DNA of 12,589 nucleotides. Source: Deltaproteobacteria bacterium. GTDB lineage: Bacteria > Desulfobacterota_B > Binatia > Bin18. The position numbers and the translations under genes are program-made. Below, in pieces: positions 1 through 7,964 of the stretch. The stretch is from assembly GCA_012271025.1 (NCBI GenBank), contig JAAXHF010000055.1, forward strand, positions 1-12,589. The letters are read 5' to 3'. Each line of letters opens with the position of its first letter. The stretch's first letter is position 1. The notes beneath the pieces were generated by a model that saw only the letters and a program-made list of their open reading frames with translations, was not told where the DNA came from and did no database searches.

Positions 1-408
1 GTGTGTCATCAGTCCGTGGGACTGATCGCCCGCAATGCCGAGGCTGCCGGTATCCCGACATTATGCATGGGGAGTGCGCTCGACATCATGCAAGCCGTGA
101 ATCCCCCCAGGGCTGCCTTTCTCGATTTTCCCCTGGGCCACACCACCGGCGAGCCGCATCAACCTCAGTTGCAGCGAGACATTCTGCTTCAGGCTCTGGC
201 AGGCTTGAGCGAGCTGACGACGCCGGGCGTCATCAAGATGCTGCCCTTCCGCTGGTCACACGGGGACGGCTGGAAAGAGACGGCCTCAAACGACGGCGAT
301 ACGCGCGTCGAACGCCATGACACGCCGCAGTATCAGTTTGAAGAGGATCGCGTTCTGGCCGAGCAGAACAATCCTGAGGTGTGTGAGGTGTGTGAAGTGT
401 CGGCCTGA
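1..408 (+). CDS. GrdB-type reductase family protein, C-terminal part (5' end outside window)
   Basis: This is the last 135 or so codons of a protein resembling the B component of glycine/betaine/sarcosine/D-proline reductases. The frame is open from base 1, so the GTG there is an internal Val codon, not a start. Visible family-like segments are a CHQSVGLI stretch at the left edge followed by an amphipathic segment ending AAGIPTLCMGS, then FLDFPLGHTTGEP, and later LPFRWSHGDGWK. The Cys at fragment residue 2 is probably the second Cys of a redox motif whose first half lies upstream. Clostridial GrdB is a selenoprotein in a multi-subunit reductase, but many non-clostridial homologues are standalone proteins of unknown substrate, so the exact reaction cannot be given. 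The C-terminus ends in a Cys-Glu-Val-Cys tail encoded by a 9-bp tandem repeat. It converges on the gene ending at 455, with a hairpin between them. Confidence 0.72.
   Translation: MCHQSVGLIARNAEAAGIPTLCMGSALDIMQAVNPPRAAFLDFPLGHTTGEPHQPQLQRDILLQALAGLSELTTPGVIKMLPFRWSHGDGWKETASNDGDTRVERHDTPQYQFEEDRVLAEQNNPEVCEVCEVSA
376..402 (+). repeat. Three-copy 9-bp tandem repeat in the reductase 3' end
   Basis: The units are GAGGTGTGT, GAGGTGTGT and GAAGTGTCG, in frame and encoding Glu-Val-Cys, Glu-Val-Cys, Glu-Val-Ser just before the final Ala and stop. The first two copies are identical and the third differs at two or three bases. Because the unit is a multiple of three, slippage would change the tail length without breaking the frame. 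Confidence 0.8.
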
Positions 409-414
409 AGAGCG

Positions 415-449
415 GCGTCGGACGCAGGGATTTCCTTGCCGTCCGACGC
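415..449. terminator. Bidirectional hairpin between convergent genes
   Basis: A perfect 10-bp inverted repeat (GCGTCGGACG at 415-424, CGTCCGACGC at 440-449) encloses 15 nt, which can pair further through CAGG and CCTTG. It fills most of the 46-nt gap between two converging stop codons, where a shared terminator is expected. Neither side has a real T tract (ATCTTTC on plus, CTCTTC on minus), so it may act as a weak intrinsic terminator or an mRNA 3'-end stabiliser. Confidence 0.62.
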
Positions 450-454
450 ATCTT

Positions 455-763
455 TCACAGCTGTTCGACCATCTTCTCCACCTCACCCCATTCCACAATC
501 GGGGTCAGGCGGCGCTTTTCGACCAGACCGCTTGAGACGATCTTGCCGAATATCTGAAAGGTCGGGGTGTGGTCGGGAATATCGACCAGAAAGATGACCT
601 TGGGCTCCTCGTTCGAGAACCACGGGCCGCCGGCAAAACGGACTTCCTGGGGCGCGCCAATCGAGGCCGGGCTTTTGGCTGCGGCGCCAATGAGCTTGGT
701 GAATTCCTTCATCCGTTCCGGACTCGGGTCTTTCAGCCACACCTCGTCGAGATACAGTGCCAT
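455..763 (-). CDS. Conserved-looking hypothetical protein, 102 aa
   Basis: This is a small soluble protein that I do not recognise with confidence. The reading frame extends further upstream, but the ATG at 763 is chosen because AAGGAGG lies 7 nt before it (771-777) and the protein from there starts cleanly as MALYLDEVWL. It has no signal peptide or membrane segment. The order of elements (strand, helix PSPERMKEFTKLIGAAAK, strand, GGPWFSNEEPKVIFLVDIPD, helix, then a strand-turn-helix end LTPIVEWGEVEKMVEQL) suggests a ferredoxin-like alpha/beta fold. It vaguely recalls small dimeric alpha/beta-barrel families such as DUF3303, but this is only a fold-level impression. It is the last gene of the lrp-gltB-gltD-glutaredoxin operon, 28 nt after the glutaredoxin stop, with its own strong ribosome binding site. 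Confidence 0.75.
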   Translation of the reverse strand: MALYLDEVWLKDPSPERMKEFTKLIGAAAKSPASIGAPQEVRFAGGPWFSNEEPKVIFLVDIPDHTPTFQIFGKIVSSGLVEKRRLTPIVEWGEVEKMVEQL

Positions 764-770
764 CGTGTTT

Positions 771-777
771 CCTCCTT
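771..777 (-). promoter_or_regulatory. Strong ribosome binding site deciding the 763 start
   Basis: AAGGAGG on the minus strand with a 7-nt spacer to ATG at 763. It is close to the full anti-Shine-Dalgarno complement and lies in the short gap after the glutaredoxin stop. It rules against a longer N-terminus for the 102-aa protein. Confidence 0.85.
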
Positions 778-791
778 TTTCGCAACAATCT

Positions 792-1046
792 TCAGTCCGC
801 CAACAGCTCGTCAAGCTCCCCGCACATCTCCAGCTCGTTCAGCTCGGAAAAGCCGCCGACCGACTGTTCGCCAATAAAGATCTGAGGAACCGTGTGCTGA
901 CCGGACCGCTCCATGATGTCTTGGCGCAGGTCTGGATTGCCGGTCGCGTCGATCTCTTCAAACGGCACGCCTTTTTTGGTCAGCAGCGACTTGGCCGCTG
1001 TACAGTAGGGACAGAACAGGGTAGTGTATACGGTGACTGTCTTCAT
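792..1046 (-). CDS. grxC: Glutaredoxin (GrxC type)
   Basis: An 84-residue dithiol glutaredoxin, which uses glutathione to reduce protein disulfides or mixed disulfides in the cytoplasm. The sequence shows a beta strand (KTVTVYTT), the CPYC active site with Cys12 and Cys15, the TVP loop with the cis-Pro at residue 54, and the glutathione-binding GGFSEL segment at 64-69. Length matches bacterial Grx3-type proteins, with no extra domains. The start ATG is the first in frame and is preceded by purine-rich GAGGATGGAAG. It lies 71 nt after the gltD stop on the same strand, with no visible terminator between, so it probably shares the glutamate synthase transcript; a weak internal promoter in the gap cannot be excluded. 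Glutamate synthase carries several iron-sulfur clusters, so a redox-maintenance partner would make sense, but that link is inference. The symbol rests on similarity only. Confidence 0.93.
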   Translation of the reverse strand: MKTVTVYTTLFCPYCTAAKSLLTKKGVPFEEIDATGNPDLRQDIMERSGQHTVPQIFIGEQSVGGFSELNELEMCGELDELLAD

Positions 1047-1117
1047 GATCTTCCATCCTCGTAGGTCGAGACTTCCTTTTTTGTACGCGATGCGCTGTGG
1101 TGACTCAAGGGGACGAT

Positions 1118-2602
1118 TCAGGGCAAGTCGGTGCGGCCCATCAGGTAGCGGTCACACTCCCGTGCCGCGCTGCGCCCTTCGTGGAGAGCCCACACAACCA
1201 GACTCTGGCCGCGTCGCGCGTCGCCGGCGGCAAACACGCCTTCGACGCTGGTGGCGTATGTGCCGTACTCGGCGCTCACGTTTGAGCGGCCATCGCGCTC
1301 AACGCCAAGCTCTTCCAGGATGGGGTCTTCCGGCCCCAAAAAGCCCATGGCCAGGAGCACCAGGTCGGCCGGCCAGACCTTTTCGGTGCCCGGGATATTC
1401 TTGGGAATGAAAGCGCCGTTTTCGTTCTTGGTCCACTCGACCTCAACGGTGTGGAGTTCCTTGACCCGTCCGTTTTCGTTACCGACAAACTTTTCGGTCT
1501 GGATCAGGAATACCCGCGGGTCGGCCCCGAACCGTGCCTGGGCTTCTTCCTGGCCGTAATCGACGCGGAAGATGCGGGGCCACTCCGGCCACGGGTTGTC
1601 GGTTTGGCGTTCATCGGGTGGACGGGGCAGAATTTCAAACTGGGTCAGGCTTTTGCATTTGTGGCGCATGGAGGTGCCGACGCAGTCGGTGCCGGTATCG
1701 CCGCCGCCAATGACAATCACGTGCTTGTCGGCGGCCGAGATGTAGGCGCCGTCGGCGTGTTCGGAGTCGAGCAAACTCTTGGTGTTGGCGTGCAGAAACT
1801 CCATGGCAAAATGAATCCCCTCGAGGTCGCGGCCCTCAATCGGGAAATTGCGGGGCTTGGTCGCACCACAGCACAGGACCAGGGCGTCGAACTCCTCATG
1901 CAGCCGGCTGGCCGACACATCCGTGCCGACGGCGGTATTGGTGACGAACCGCACCCCTTCCTCGGCCAGCTGATCGACCCGACGCTGGACCAGGTTCTTG
2001 TCCAGCTTCATATTGGGGATGCCGTACATCAGCAGGCCGCCGATCCGGTCAGCCCGCTCATAGACGGTCACCCAATGACCGGCCCGGTTGAGCTGAGCCG
2101 CACACGCCAGTCCGGCCGGCCCGGAGCCGACCACGGCCACTTTTTTGCCGCTGCGTTTTTCCGGCGGCTCGGCCACGACCCAGCCCTCGGCAAAGCCCCG
2201 GTCAACAATCGAACACTCGATGTTTTTGATCGTGACCGGCGGATTGGTGATGCCCAGCACGCACGAGCCCTCGCACGGCGCCGGACACACCCGGCCGGTG
2301 AACTCCGGAAAATTATTCGTCTTATGCAGCCGCTCCAACGCCTCTTGCCACAGGCCGCGGTAGACCAGATCGTTCCATTCGGGGATCAGGTTGTTGAGCG
2401 GACAGCCCGAGGCCATGCCGCTGATCAGGGTTCCGGTGTGGCAGAAGGGAATGCCGCAGTCCATGCAGCGCCCGCCCTGTTCCTGGAGCGTATCCACGGA
2501 CAGGTGGTCGTGAAACTCGTACCAGTCGTCGATCCGTTCCAGGGGAGAACGGTCGGCCGGCAGCTGGCGCTGAAATTCCATAAATCCGGTTGGCTTACCC
2601 AT
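1118..2602 (-). CDS. gltD: Glutamate synthase (NADPH), small subunit
   Basis: This 494-aa flavoprotein passes electrons from NADPH through FAD and iron-sulfur clusters to the large subunit, which forms glutamate from glutamine and 2-oxoglutarate. The N-terminal cluster region has Cys46, Cys49, Cys54 and Cys67 (CMDCGIPFC, then GCPLNN) and a second group at Cys106, Cys110 and Cys114 (CPAPCEGSC). A GSGPAG dinucleotide motif at 159-164 binds FAD and GGGDTG at 299-304 binds NADPH. The C-terminal [14 protein letters not shown] segment is the usual second FAD contact. Length is normal for GltD. The AAGGAG ribosome binding site sits 12 nt before the ATG, rather far, so expression may depend on coupling to gltB, whose stop is 45 nt upstream. 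The protein looks intact. Confidence 0.97.
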   Translation of the reverse strand: MGKPTGFMEFQRQLPADRSPLERIDDWYEFHDHLSVDTLQEQGGRCMDCGIPFCHTGTLISGMASGCPLNNLIPEWNDLVYRGLWQEALERLHKTNNFPEFTGRVCPAPCEGSCVLGITNPPVTIKNIECSIVDRGFAEGWVVAEPPEKRSGKKVAVVGSGPAGLACAAQLNRAGHWVTVYERADRIGGLLMYGIPNMKLDKNLVQRRVDQLAEEGVRFVTNTAVGTDVSASRLHEEFDALVLCCGATKPRNFPIEGRDLEGIHFAMEFLHANTKSLLDSEHADGAYISAADKHVIVIGGGDTGTDCVGTSMRHKCKSLTQFEILPRPPDERQTDNPWPEWPRIFRVDYGQEEAQARFGADPRVFLIQTEKFVGNENGRVKELHTVEVEWTKNENGAFIPKNIPGTEKVWPADLVLLAMGFLGPEDPILEELGVERDGRSNVSAEYGTYATSVEGVFAAGDARRGQSLVVWALHEGRSAARECDRYLMGRTDLP

Positions 2603-2647
2603 GTCGCTGGTCTACTCCTTCAGGGGGGAATCGTGCTGCCTGTGCCC

Positions 2648-5600
2648 CTAATTGCCGCTCACCCGGGCGGCGTCATTCTTGTTGGCCTCAAAGGCGGCCA
2701 TCACCGCGTCCTCACCGGTCAGCCCGGCCTGCTCGGCCCGCTGTATGGCTTCGAGCATGCGCTGGTAGTCGTTGGGCATGACTTTCACGAAGCGGGCCGC
2801 GCTGGTGGTCCAGGTCGCCAGCACCTGGAGGGCTTGTTCACTGTGGGTGTAGCTGGCGTGGCGTCGCAGCATGGCTTCGATCTCGTCCAGGTCCTCGGCG
2901 GTGGGGACTTGGAGGGAGACGGTCTCCGGGTTGCAACGATCCCGAAAATCTCCGGCCGCGTCATAGATGTAGGCGACACCGCCCGACATGCCGGCCCCGA
3001 AGTTGCGGCCGGTCTTGCCCAGGACCACGACCAAGCCGCCGGTCATGTACTCACAGCCGTGGTCGCCGACGCCCTCGACCACGGCCCGCACACCGCTGTT
3101 ACGGACGCAGAAACGCTCGCCGGCCATGCCTCGGATATAGGCTTCGCCGTTAGTCGCGCCATAGAAGGCCACGTTGCCGATGATGATGTTGTCTTCGGGC
3201 GTAAAGCTTGAGCCGTGGGGCGGATAGGTGATGATTTTTCCGCCCGACAGGCCCTTGCCGAAGTAGTCGTTGGCGTCACCCTCCAACTCCAGGGTCATGC
3301 CGGGTGGCACAAAAGCCCCAAAGCTCTGGCCCGCCGAGCCCTGCAAATGGAAGTGGACCGTATCTTCGGGCAGACCCTCGGGACCAAACCGCCGCGTCAG
3401 CTCGCTGCCCAGAATCGTGCCCGCCACCCGGTCGGTGTTTCTGATCGGCAGCGTGTGGCGGACTTGTGCGCGCCGTTCGAGAGCCGGTTTTGCCAGTTCG
3501 AGCAGGGTGGTGTTGTCGAGCGCCTTGTCCAGGCCGTGGTTCTGGTCGATCTGACAGTAGCGCCCGATTTCCGGGCCGAGCTGGGGCTGGTACAGAATGT
3601 CGGTGTAGTCCAGACCCTGGGCCTTCCAGTGCTCAACCGCGCGTCTGACCTCGAGCCGGTCGGTGCGGCCGATCATTTCGTTGACGGTGCGAAAGCCGAG
3701 CTGGGCCATGAGTTCGCGCATCTCCTGGGCAATGAAGCGCATGAAGTTGACCGCATAGCCTGGGTCGCCCATGAATTTTTTGCGCAGCACCGGGTTTTGG
3801 GTGGCCACGCCAACCGGGCAGGTGTCGAGATGGCACACCCGCATCATGATGCAGCCCAGGGTGACCAGGGCAGTGGTGGCAAAGCCGTACTCCTCCGCAC
3901 CCAGCAGGGCCGCCACCACAACGTCACGGCCGGTTTTGAGCTGGCCGTCGGTTTCGACCACAATGCGGCTGCGCAGGTCGTTCAGGACCAGGGTCTGATG
4001 GGTCTCGGCCACGCCCAGCTCCCAGGGCAGGCCGGCGTGTTTGATGCTGGTCTGGGGCGAGGCGCCGGTGCCGCCGTCATGGCCGCTGATCAACACCACA
4101 TCGGCGTGGCCCTTGGCCACCCCGGCGGCAATTGTGCCGACCCCGACTTCGGAGACAAGCTTGACGCAGATCCGGGCGTAATGGTTGGAGTTCTTGAGAT
4201 CGTGGATCAGTTGGGCCAGATCCTCAATCGAATAGATATCGTGGTGGGGCGGCGGCGAGATGAGCCCCACGCCGGGGGTGGACAGCCGGACTTTGGCAAT
4301 CCAGGGGTAGACCTTGCGGCCCGGCAGCTCACCGCCCTCGCCCGGTTTTGCGCCCTGGGCCATCTTGATCTGGAGTTCTTTGGCCTGGGTCAGATAATAG
4401 CTGGTGACGCCAAAGCGGCCCGACGCCACCTGTTTGATGGCGCTGTTGCGCGAGTCGCCGTTGGGGTCCGGGACGTAGCGCGCCGGGTCTTCCCCGCCTT
4501 CGCCGGTGTTGCTCTTGCCGCCGATCCGGTTCATGGCGATGGCCAGGGCTTCGTGGGCTTCCTTGCTGATCGAGCCGTAGGACATGGCCCCGGTTTTGAA
4601 CCGTTTGGTAATGGCCTCAACCGGCTCCACCTCGTCGAGCGGAATCGGTGCGGGGGCGTATTTGAAGCCGAGCAGGCCGCGCAGGGTGGCCAGCCGTTCG
4701 GACTGATCGTCTATCAGGCCGGAGTACTGTTTGAAGGTGGCGTAATCGTTCGTGCGACAGGCTTTCTGCAGCAGATGAATCGTGCGTGGGTTGAACAGGT
4801 GCAGCTCGCCGTCTTTGCGGTACTGGTACTGGCCGTGGACCTCAAGCGTGCGGCCGTTGACCGGAATATCGGGAAAGGCTTTGGCGTGTTGGCGTTCGGC
4901 TTCCTCGGCAATAGCGTCAAGACCAACCCCACCCACCCGAGACGGGGTCCAGGTAAAGTAGCGGTCGATCAGCTCCTGGCCCAGGCCGACGGCTTCAAAG
5001 ATCTGCGCCCCGCAGTAGGACTTGATGGTCGAAATGCCCATCTTTGACATGACCTTGACCACGCCTTTGACCACGGCTTTTTTATACCCGGCGACCGCCT
5101 TGTCATAGCTGATGTCCTTGAGCATGCCCTGGCCAATCATGTCGTTCAGGCATTCGTAGGCCATATACGGATTAAAGGCCTGGATGCCATAGCCGAGCAG
5201 CAGGCAGAAGTGGTGGACTTCGCGCGGTTCGCCGGACTCCAGGACGAGGCCGACCCGGGTTCGTGTGCCGGCCCGGATGAGATGATGGTGGAGGCCGGAC
5301 GAGGCCAGCAGGGCCGGGATAGGCGCGTGCTCACGATCCACGCCCTTATCGGACAGAATAAGAATCGTCGCCCCATCGGCACTGGCCTCATCGGCAGCCT
5401 TGTACAGCGCCTCCAGGGCCTGTTCAAGGCCAGCTCTGCCGCTGCCGGCCTCGAACAGAATCGGCAGGCTGGTGACGCGCAGACCGTCCTGGTCGAGGCG
5501 GCGCAGCTTTTCCAGCTCGCCGTTGCTCAGGATCGGACTTGGCAGGCGCAGCTGTCGGCAGCTGGCCGGCTGGGGATCGACCAGATTACCCTCCGATCCC

Positions 5601-7270
5601 AGGGTCAGGGTCGTTGAGGTGATGAGTTCTTCCCGAATCGGATCAATCGGCGGGTTGGTCACCTGGGCGAACAGCTGCTTGAAATAGTTGTACAGCAGCT
5701 GGGGCTTATCGGATAACACGGCCAGCGGCGTATCCGTTCCCATCGAGCCGACCGGCTGGATGCCGTTGACAGCCATAGGGCCGATATTAATGCGCAGATC
5801 CTCAAAACTGTAGCCAAAGGCCTGGAGGCGTTGCAGGCTGGCCGCGTGATCGTAGGCTGGCTGGGGGTCGTCCAGGTCTGGCAGATCCTCGAAATGGACC
5901 AGATTGGCGTCCAGCCAGTCCTGGTAGACGTACTCGGTGGCAATCTGCTGCTTGAGTTCTTCGTCGCTGATGATGCGACCCTGCTCGGTATCAACCAGGA
6001 ACATCCGGCCCGGCTGCAGGCGGCGCTTTTCCAGCACCCGCTCGGGCTCGACCTCCAGCACGCCGACCTCCGAGGCCATAATCACCAGATCGTCTTTGGT
6101 GACGTAGTAGCGCGAGGGCCGCAGCCCGTTGCGGTCGAGCACGGCACCGACGCGCAGACCGTCGGTAAAGGCAATCGAGGCCGGACCGTCCCAGGGTTCC
6201 ATCAGGCTGCTGTGGTATTCGTAAAAGGCCCGCTTGGCCGGGTCCATGCTGTCATGGTTTTCCCACGGTTCGGGGATCATCATCATCATTGCGTGGGCCA
6301 GGGAGCGACCGCTCAGGGCCAGAAACTCCAGACAGTTGTCGAATTTGGCCGAATCGCTGCCGTCCTCCAGAATAAGCGGAAAAATCTTGGGCAGGTCGTC
6401 GCCAAACAGCTCGGTGGCCAGCATGGACTGCCGGGCGTGCATCCAGTTCTCGTTGCCGCGCAGGGTATTAATTTCTCCGTTGTGGATGATGTAGCGGTAC
6501 GGGTGGGAGCGCTCCCAGCTGGGAAAGGTGTTGGTGCTGAAACGCGAGTGGACCAGACAGATCGCCGTTTCCATGCGGGAGTCGGACAGGTCGGGGTAGA
6601 AGCTGGTCACCTGCCGCGGGGTCAGCATGCCTTTGTAGATCAGGGTCTTACACGACAGGCTGGGAATATAGAAAAATTCCCCGCCCGGCACGTCGCCGTA
6701 GCGGATCGCGTTGGTGATCTGGCGCCGGATAACGTACAGCTTGCGCTCAAAGGCCATGTCGTCCGACAGGTCGGCGCTGCGGCCGATAAAAATCTGGCGG
6801 ATGAACGGCTCGCACGCCCTGGCCGTCTTGCCCAGCTCGCCATCGTCGGTGGGCACATCACGCCAGCCCAGAACGGTTTGGCCCTCGGCCCGCACGACCG
6901 CCTCAAAGCGCTGCTCGCAGGCCCGGCGTTGCTCAGCGTCTGGCGGCAAAAAGATCATGCCCACCCCATACTGGCCCGGCCCGGGCAGCCGCAGGTCGGC
7001 GCACACCGCTCGTAGAAAACCGTGCGGCACCTGCATCAACACCCCGGCTCCGTCGCCGGTGTTTTCCTCACACCCGCACGCCCCGCGATGGTCGAGGTTC
7101 TCGAGGACGGTCAGGGCCTGCTCGACGAGTTGGTGGGATTGGTGACCCTTGATATTGACGACAAACCCGATACCGCAGGCGTCGTGCTCAAACGCCGGGT
7201 CGTACAAGCCCTGCTTGGCGGGCATGGCTGATACGCTCTTCATGGGCTGGTGATGAGTGTGGCGTGACAT
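2648..7270 (-). CDS. gltB: Glutamate synthase (NADPH), large subunit
   Basis: A 1540-aa enzyme converting glutamine and 2-oxoglutarate to two glutamates; E. coli GltB is a little shorter. A short propeptide should be removed to expose Cys32 (in HDACGIGF) as the N-terminal nucleophile of the class II glutaminase domain (roughly 32-430), where the [14 protein letters not shown] segment is also visible. A central linking domain follows, then the FMN synthase barrel (around 870-1240, with [14 protein letters not shown] from 896). The 3Fe-4S ligands are Cys1140, Cys1146 and Cys1151 (spacing C-x5-C-x4-C). The C-terminal beta-helix of the GXGXG type covers about 1270-1500. The frame stays open for 33 codons upstream into the regulator gene, but ATG 7270 has AGGAG 7 nt before it and gives a propeptide of usual length. 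Met10 or Met16 are possible but lack a ribosome binding site. Only 2 nt separate it from the regulator stop, so translation is probably coupled. Confidence 0.97.
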   Translation of the reverse strand: MSRHTHHQPMKSVSAMPAKQGLYDPAFEHDACGIGFVVNIKGHQSHQLVEQALTVLENLDHRGACGCEENTGDGAGVLMQVPHGFLRAVCADLRLPGPGQYGVGMIFLPPDAEQRRACEQRFEAVVRAEGQTVLGWRDVPTDDGELGKTARACEPFIRQIFIGRSADLSDDMAFERKLYVIRRQITNAIRYGDVPGGEFFYIPSLSCKTLIYKGMLTPRQVTSFYPDLSDSRMETAICLVHSRFSTNTFPSWERSHPYRYIIHNGEINTLRGNENWMHARQSMLATELFGDDLPKIFPLILEDGSDSAKFDNCLEFLALSGRSLAHAMMMMIPEPWENHDSMDPAKRAFYEYHSSLMEPWDGPASIAFTDGLRVGAVLDRNGLRPSRYYVTKDDLVIMASEVGVLEVEPERVLEKRRLQPGRMFLVDTEQGRIISDEELKQQIATEYVYQDWLDANLVHFEDLPDLDDPQPAYDHAASLQRLQAFGYSFEDLRINIGPMAVNGIQPVGSMGTDTPLAVLSDKPQLLYNYFKQLFAQVTNPPIDPIREELITSTTLTLGSEGNLVDPQPASCRQLRLPSPILSNGELEKLRRLDQDGLRVTSLPILFEAGSGRAGLEQALEALYKAADEASADGATILILSDKGVDREHAPIPALLASSGLHHHLIRAGTRTRVGLVLESGEPREVHHFCLLLGYGIQAFNPYMAYECLNDMIGQGMLKDISYDKAVAGYKKAVVKGVVKVMSKMGISTIKSYCGAQIFEAVGLGQELIDRYFTWTPSRVGGVGLDAIAEEAERQHAKAFPDIPVNGRTLEVHGQYQYRKDGELHLFNPRTIHLLQKACRTNDYATFKQYSGLIDDQSERLATLRGLLGFKYAPAPIPLDEVEPVEAITKRFKTGAMSYGSISKEAHEALAIAMNRIGGKSNTGEGGEDPARYVPDPNGDSRNSAIKQVASGRFGVTSYYLTQAKELQIKMAQGAKPGEGGELPGRKVYPWIAKVRLSTPGVGLISPPPHHDIYSIEDLAQLIHDLKNSNHYARICVKLVSEVGVGTIAAGVAKGHADVVLISGHDGGTGASPQTSIKHAGLPWELGVAETHQTLVLNDLRSRIVVETDGQLKTGRDVVVAALLGAEEYGFATTALVTLGCIMMRVCHLDTCPVGVATQNPVLRKKFMGDPGYAVNFMRFIAQEMRELMAQLGFRTVNEMIGRTDRLEVRRAVEHWKAQGLDYTDILYQPQLGPEIGRYCQIDQNHGLDKALDNTTLLELAKPALERRAQVRHTLPIRNTDRVAGTILGSELTRRFGPEGLPEDTVHFHLQGSAGQSFGAFVPPGMTLELEGDANDYFGKGLSGGKIITYPPHGSSFTPEDNIIIGNVAFYGATNGEAYIRGMAGERFCVRNSGVRAVVEGVGDHGCEYMTGGLVVVLGKTGRNFGAGMSGGVAYIYDAAGDFRDRCNPETVSLQVPTAEDLDEIEAMLRRHASYTHSEQALQVLATWTTSAARFVKVMPNDYQRMLEAIQRAEQAGLTGEDAVMAAFEANKNDAARVSGN

Positions 7271-7272
7271 GT

Positions 7273-7803
7273 TCAGGCTCCTCTTCTGGCGCGGAGAGGC
7301 ACGACCGATTCGGGCCCATCTTTGGCGTTGAGTTGGGCGACCATGGCGTCCTGTTTGAGGTTCAACCACAGTCCCTCGGTATGCGTTGACAGCACGACCG
7401 AGGTCTCGGTGCGGTCAACCCCGTCGATGGAACGAATCTGGCGGATCAGCTCTTCGAGCCCTGAGGTATTATCGGTTTTGACCTTGAGCAGCAGGGTATA
7501 CTCACCGGTGACGTGGTGGCACTCCTGGACCTCCTCAAAGCGATCAATGTCTTTCTCAAAGGTCTGGATCAGTCTGGGATGGTGGATCGAGACGCCGATA
7601 AAGGCGGTGATATCCTTGCCCAGCTTGCGGGCGTCGAGCACTGCGGTATAGCCCCGAATCACGCCGTTTTCCTCCAGCTTTCTGATCCGATCAACCACAG
7701 AAGGGGCGGACAGCCCGACCCGCTCTCCAATCCTGTTCAGAGACAGCTTACAGTTTTCCTGGAGCAGGGAAAGAATATGCCGGTCAAGGGTGTCGAGGCT
7801 CAT
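7273..7803 (-). CDS. Lrp/AsnC-family transcriptional regulator
   Basis: A 176-aa feast/famine regulator. The N-terminal winged helix-turn-helix spans about 3-52 ([17 protein letters not shown], then the recognition region [21 protein letters not shown]). A linker strand ([12 protein letters not shown]) leads to the RAM ligand-binding/oligomerisation domain at about 65-142. The segment [19 protein letters not shown] aligns well with E. coli Lrp, except that Thr103 stands where Lrp has Asp114, a residue tied to leucine response. A polar tail of about 30 residues follows the RAM domain. It is the first gene of the gltBD operon and faces ilvB, so it probably controls its own operon and perhaps ilvB from the shared 161-nt region. 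The start has GAGAG 5 nt upstream. Membership of the family is clear; the effector is unknown, so no symbol is given. Confidence 0.93.
   Translation of the reverse strand: MSLDTLDRHILSLLQENCKLSLNRIGERVGLSAPSVVDRIRKLEENGVIRGYTAVLDARKLGKDITAFIGVSIHHPRLIQTFEKDIDRFEEVQECHHVTGEYTLLLKVKTDNTSGLEELIRQIRSIDGVDRTETSVVLSTHTEGLWLNLKQDAMVAQLNAKDGPESVVPLRARRGA
7278..7283 (-). promoter_or_regulatory. gltB ribosome binding site inside the regulator gene
   Basis: GAGGAG on the minus strand, 7 nt before the gltB ATG at 7270, lies within the last codons of the Lrp-family gene. Ribosomes finishing the regulator would expose it, which supports translational coupling and fixes the gltB start. Confidence 0.8.
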
Positions 7804-7821
7804 GCATTCTCTCTTTGTAAG

Positions 7822-7890
7822 GAATTTTCAGCGTAAGGCCGAATAAATAACGAATATAATCGGCTTGTGTCAAGAGAAAATTCAGAAAAT
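7822..7890. promoter_or_regulatory. Candidate Lrp-type operator cluster
   Basis: The shared control region holds several phased AT-rich repeats. GAATTTTC (7822-7829) and GAAAATTC (7876-7883) form an inverted pair 54 bp apart centre to centre, about five helical turns. GAAAAT recurs at 7876 and 7885, and GAATA occurs at 7841 and 7852, one turn apart. CAGAAAAT at 7883-7890 matches the left part of the E. coli Lrp consensus YAGHAWATTWTDCTR. Multiple weak phased sites are typical for Lrp proteins, which wrap DNA, but AT-rich promoters produce such matches easily. Confidence 0.35.
7844..7873 (-). promoter_or_regulatory. Candidate sigma-70 promoter for the lrp-gltBD operon
   Basis: A perfect TTGACA -35 box lies on the minus strand at 7873-7868. 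The -10 is poorer: TTATTT at 17-bp spacing or TATTTA at 18 bp, within an AT-rich stretch. The predicted leader before ATG 7803 would be about 30-35 nt. A weak -10 fits a promoter needing or tolerating regulator input. Confidence 0.5.
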
Positions 7891-7899
7891 CCGGCTTTC

Positions 7900-7928
7900 T
7901 TGCCTTTTTTATTCGCAGCTTATATGAT
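7900..7928 (+). promoter_or_regulatory. Candidate sigma-70 promoter for ilvB
   Basis: TTGCCT (7900-7905, four of six consensus) and TATGAT (7923-7928, five of six) are separated by the ideal 17 bp. The start point would fall near 7935, giving a leader of about 30 nt before ATG 7965. That leaves no room for a leader-peptide attenuator, so control is more likely through the neighbouring regulator. Confidence 0.55.
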
Positions 7929-7964
7929 TCCCGGAATACCGAACGCGTGACGCGGAGTACAGGC

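Noticed and set aside
1047..1117. Possible terminator or promoter between gltD and the glutaredoxin gene
   Set aside because: No stable hairpin and no convincing -35/-10 pair seen; only a short A-rich run on the minus strand.
1451..5047. Two long open frames on the plus strand (1451-3211 and 3215-5047, about 600 codons each) opposite gltD and gltB
   Set aside because: They lie wholly antisense to intact, motif-complete glutamate synthase genes and encode no recognisable domain; GC-rich codon use produces such frames.
5831..7015. A 394-codon plus-strand frame opposite the gltB glutaminase domain
   Set aside because: Antisense shadow with low-complexity composition and no family resemblance.
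7271..7369. Upstream extension of gltB by 33 codons into the regulator gene
   Set aside because: The extension is Arg/Gln-rich, overlaps the regulator coding end and would make an overlong propeptide; ATG 7270 has a good ribosome binding site.
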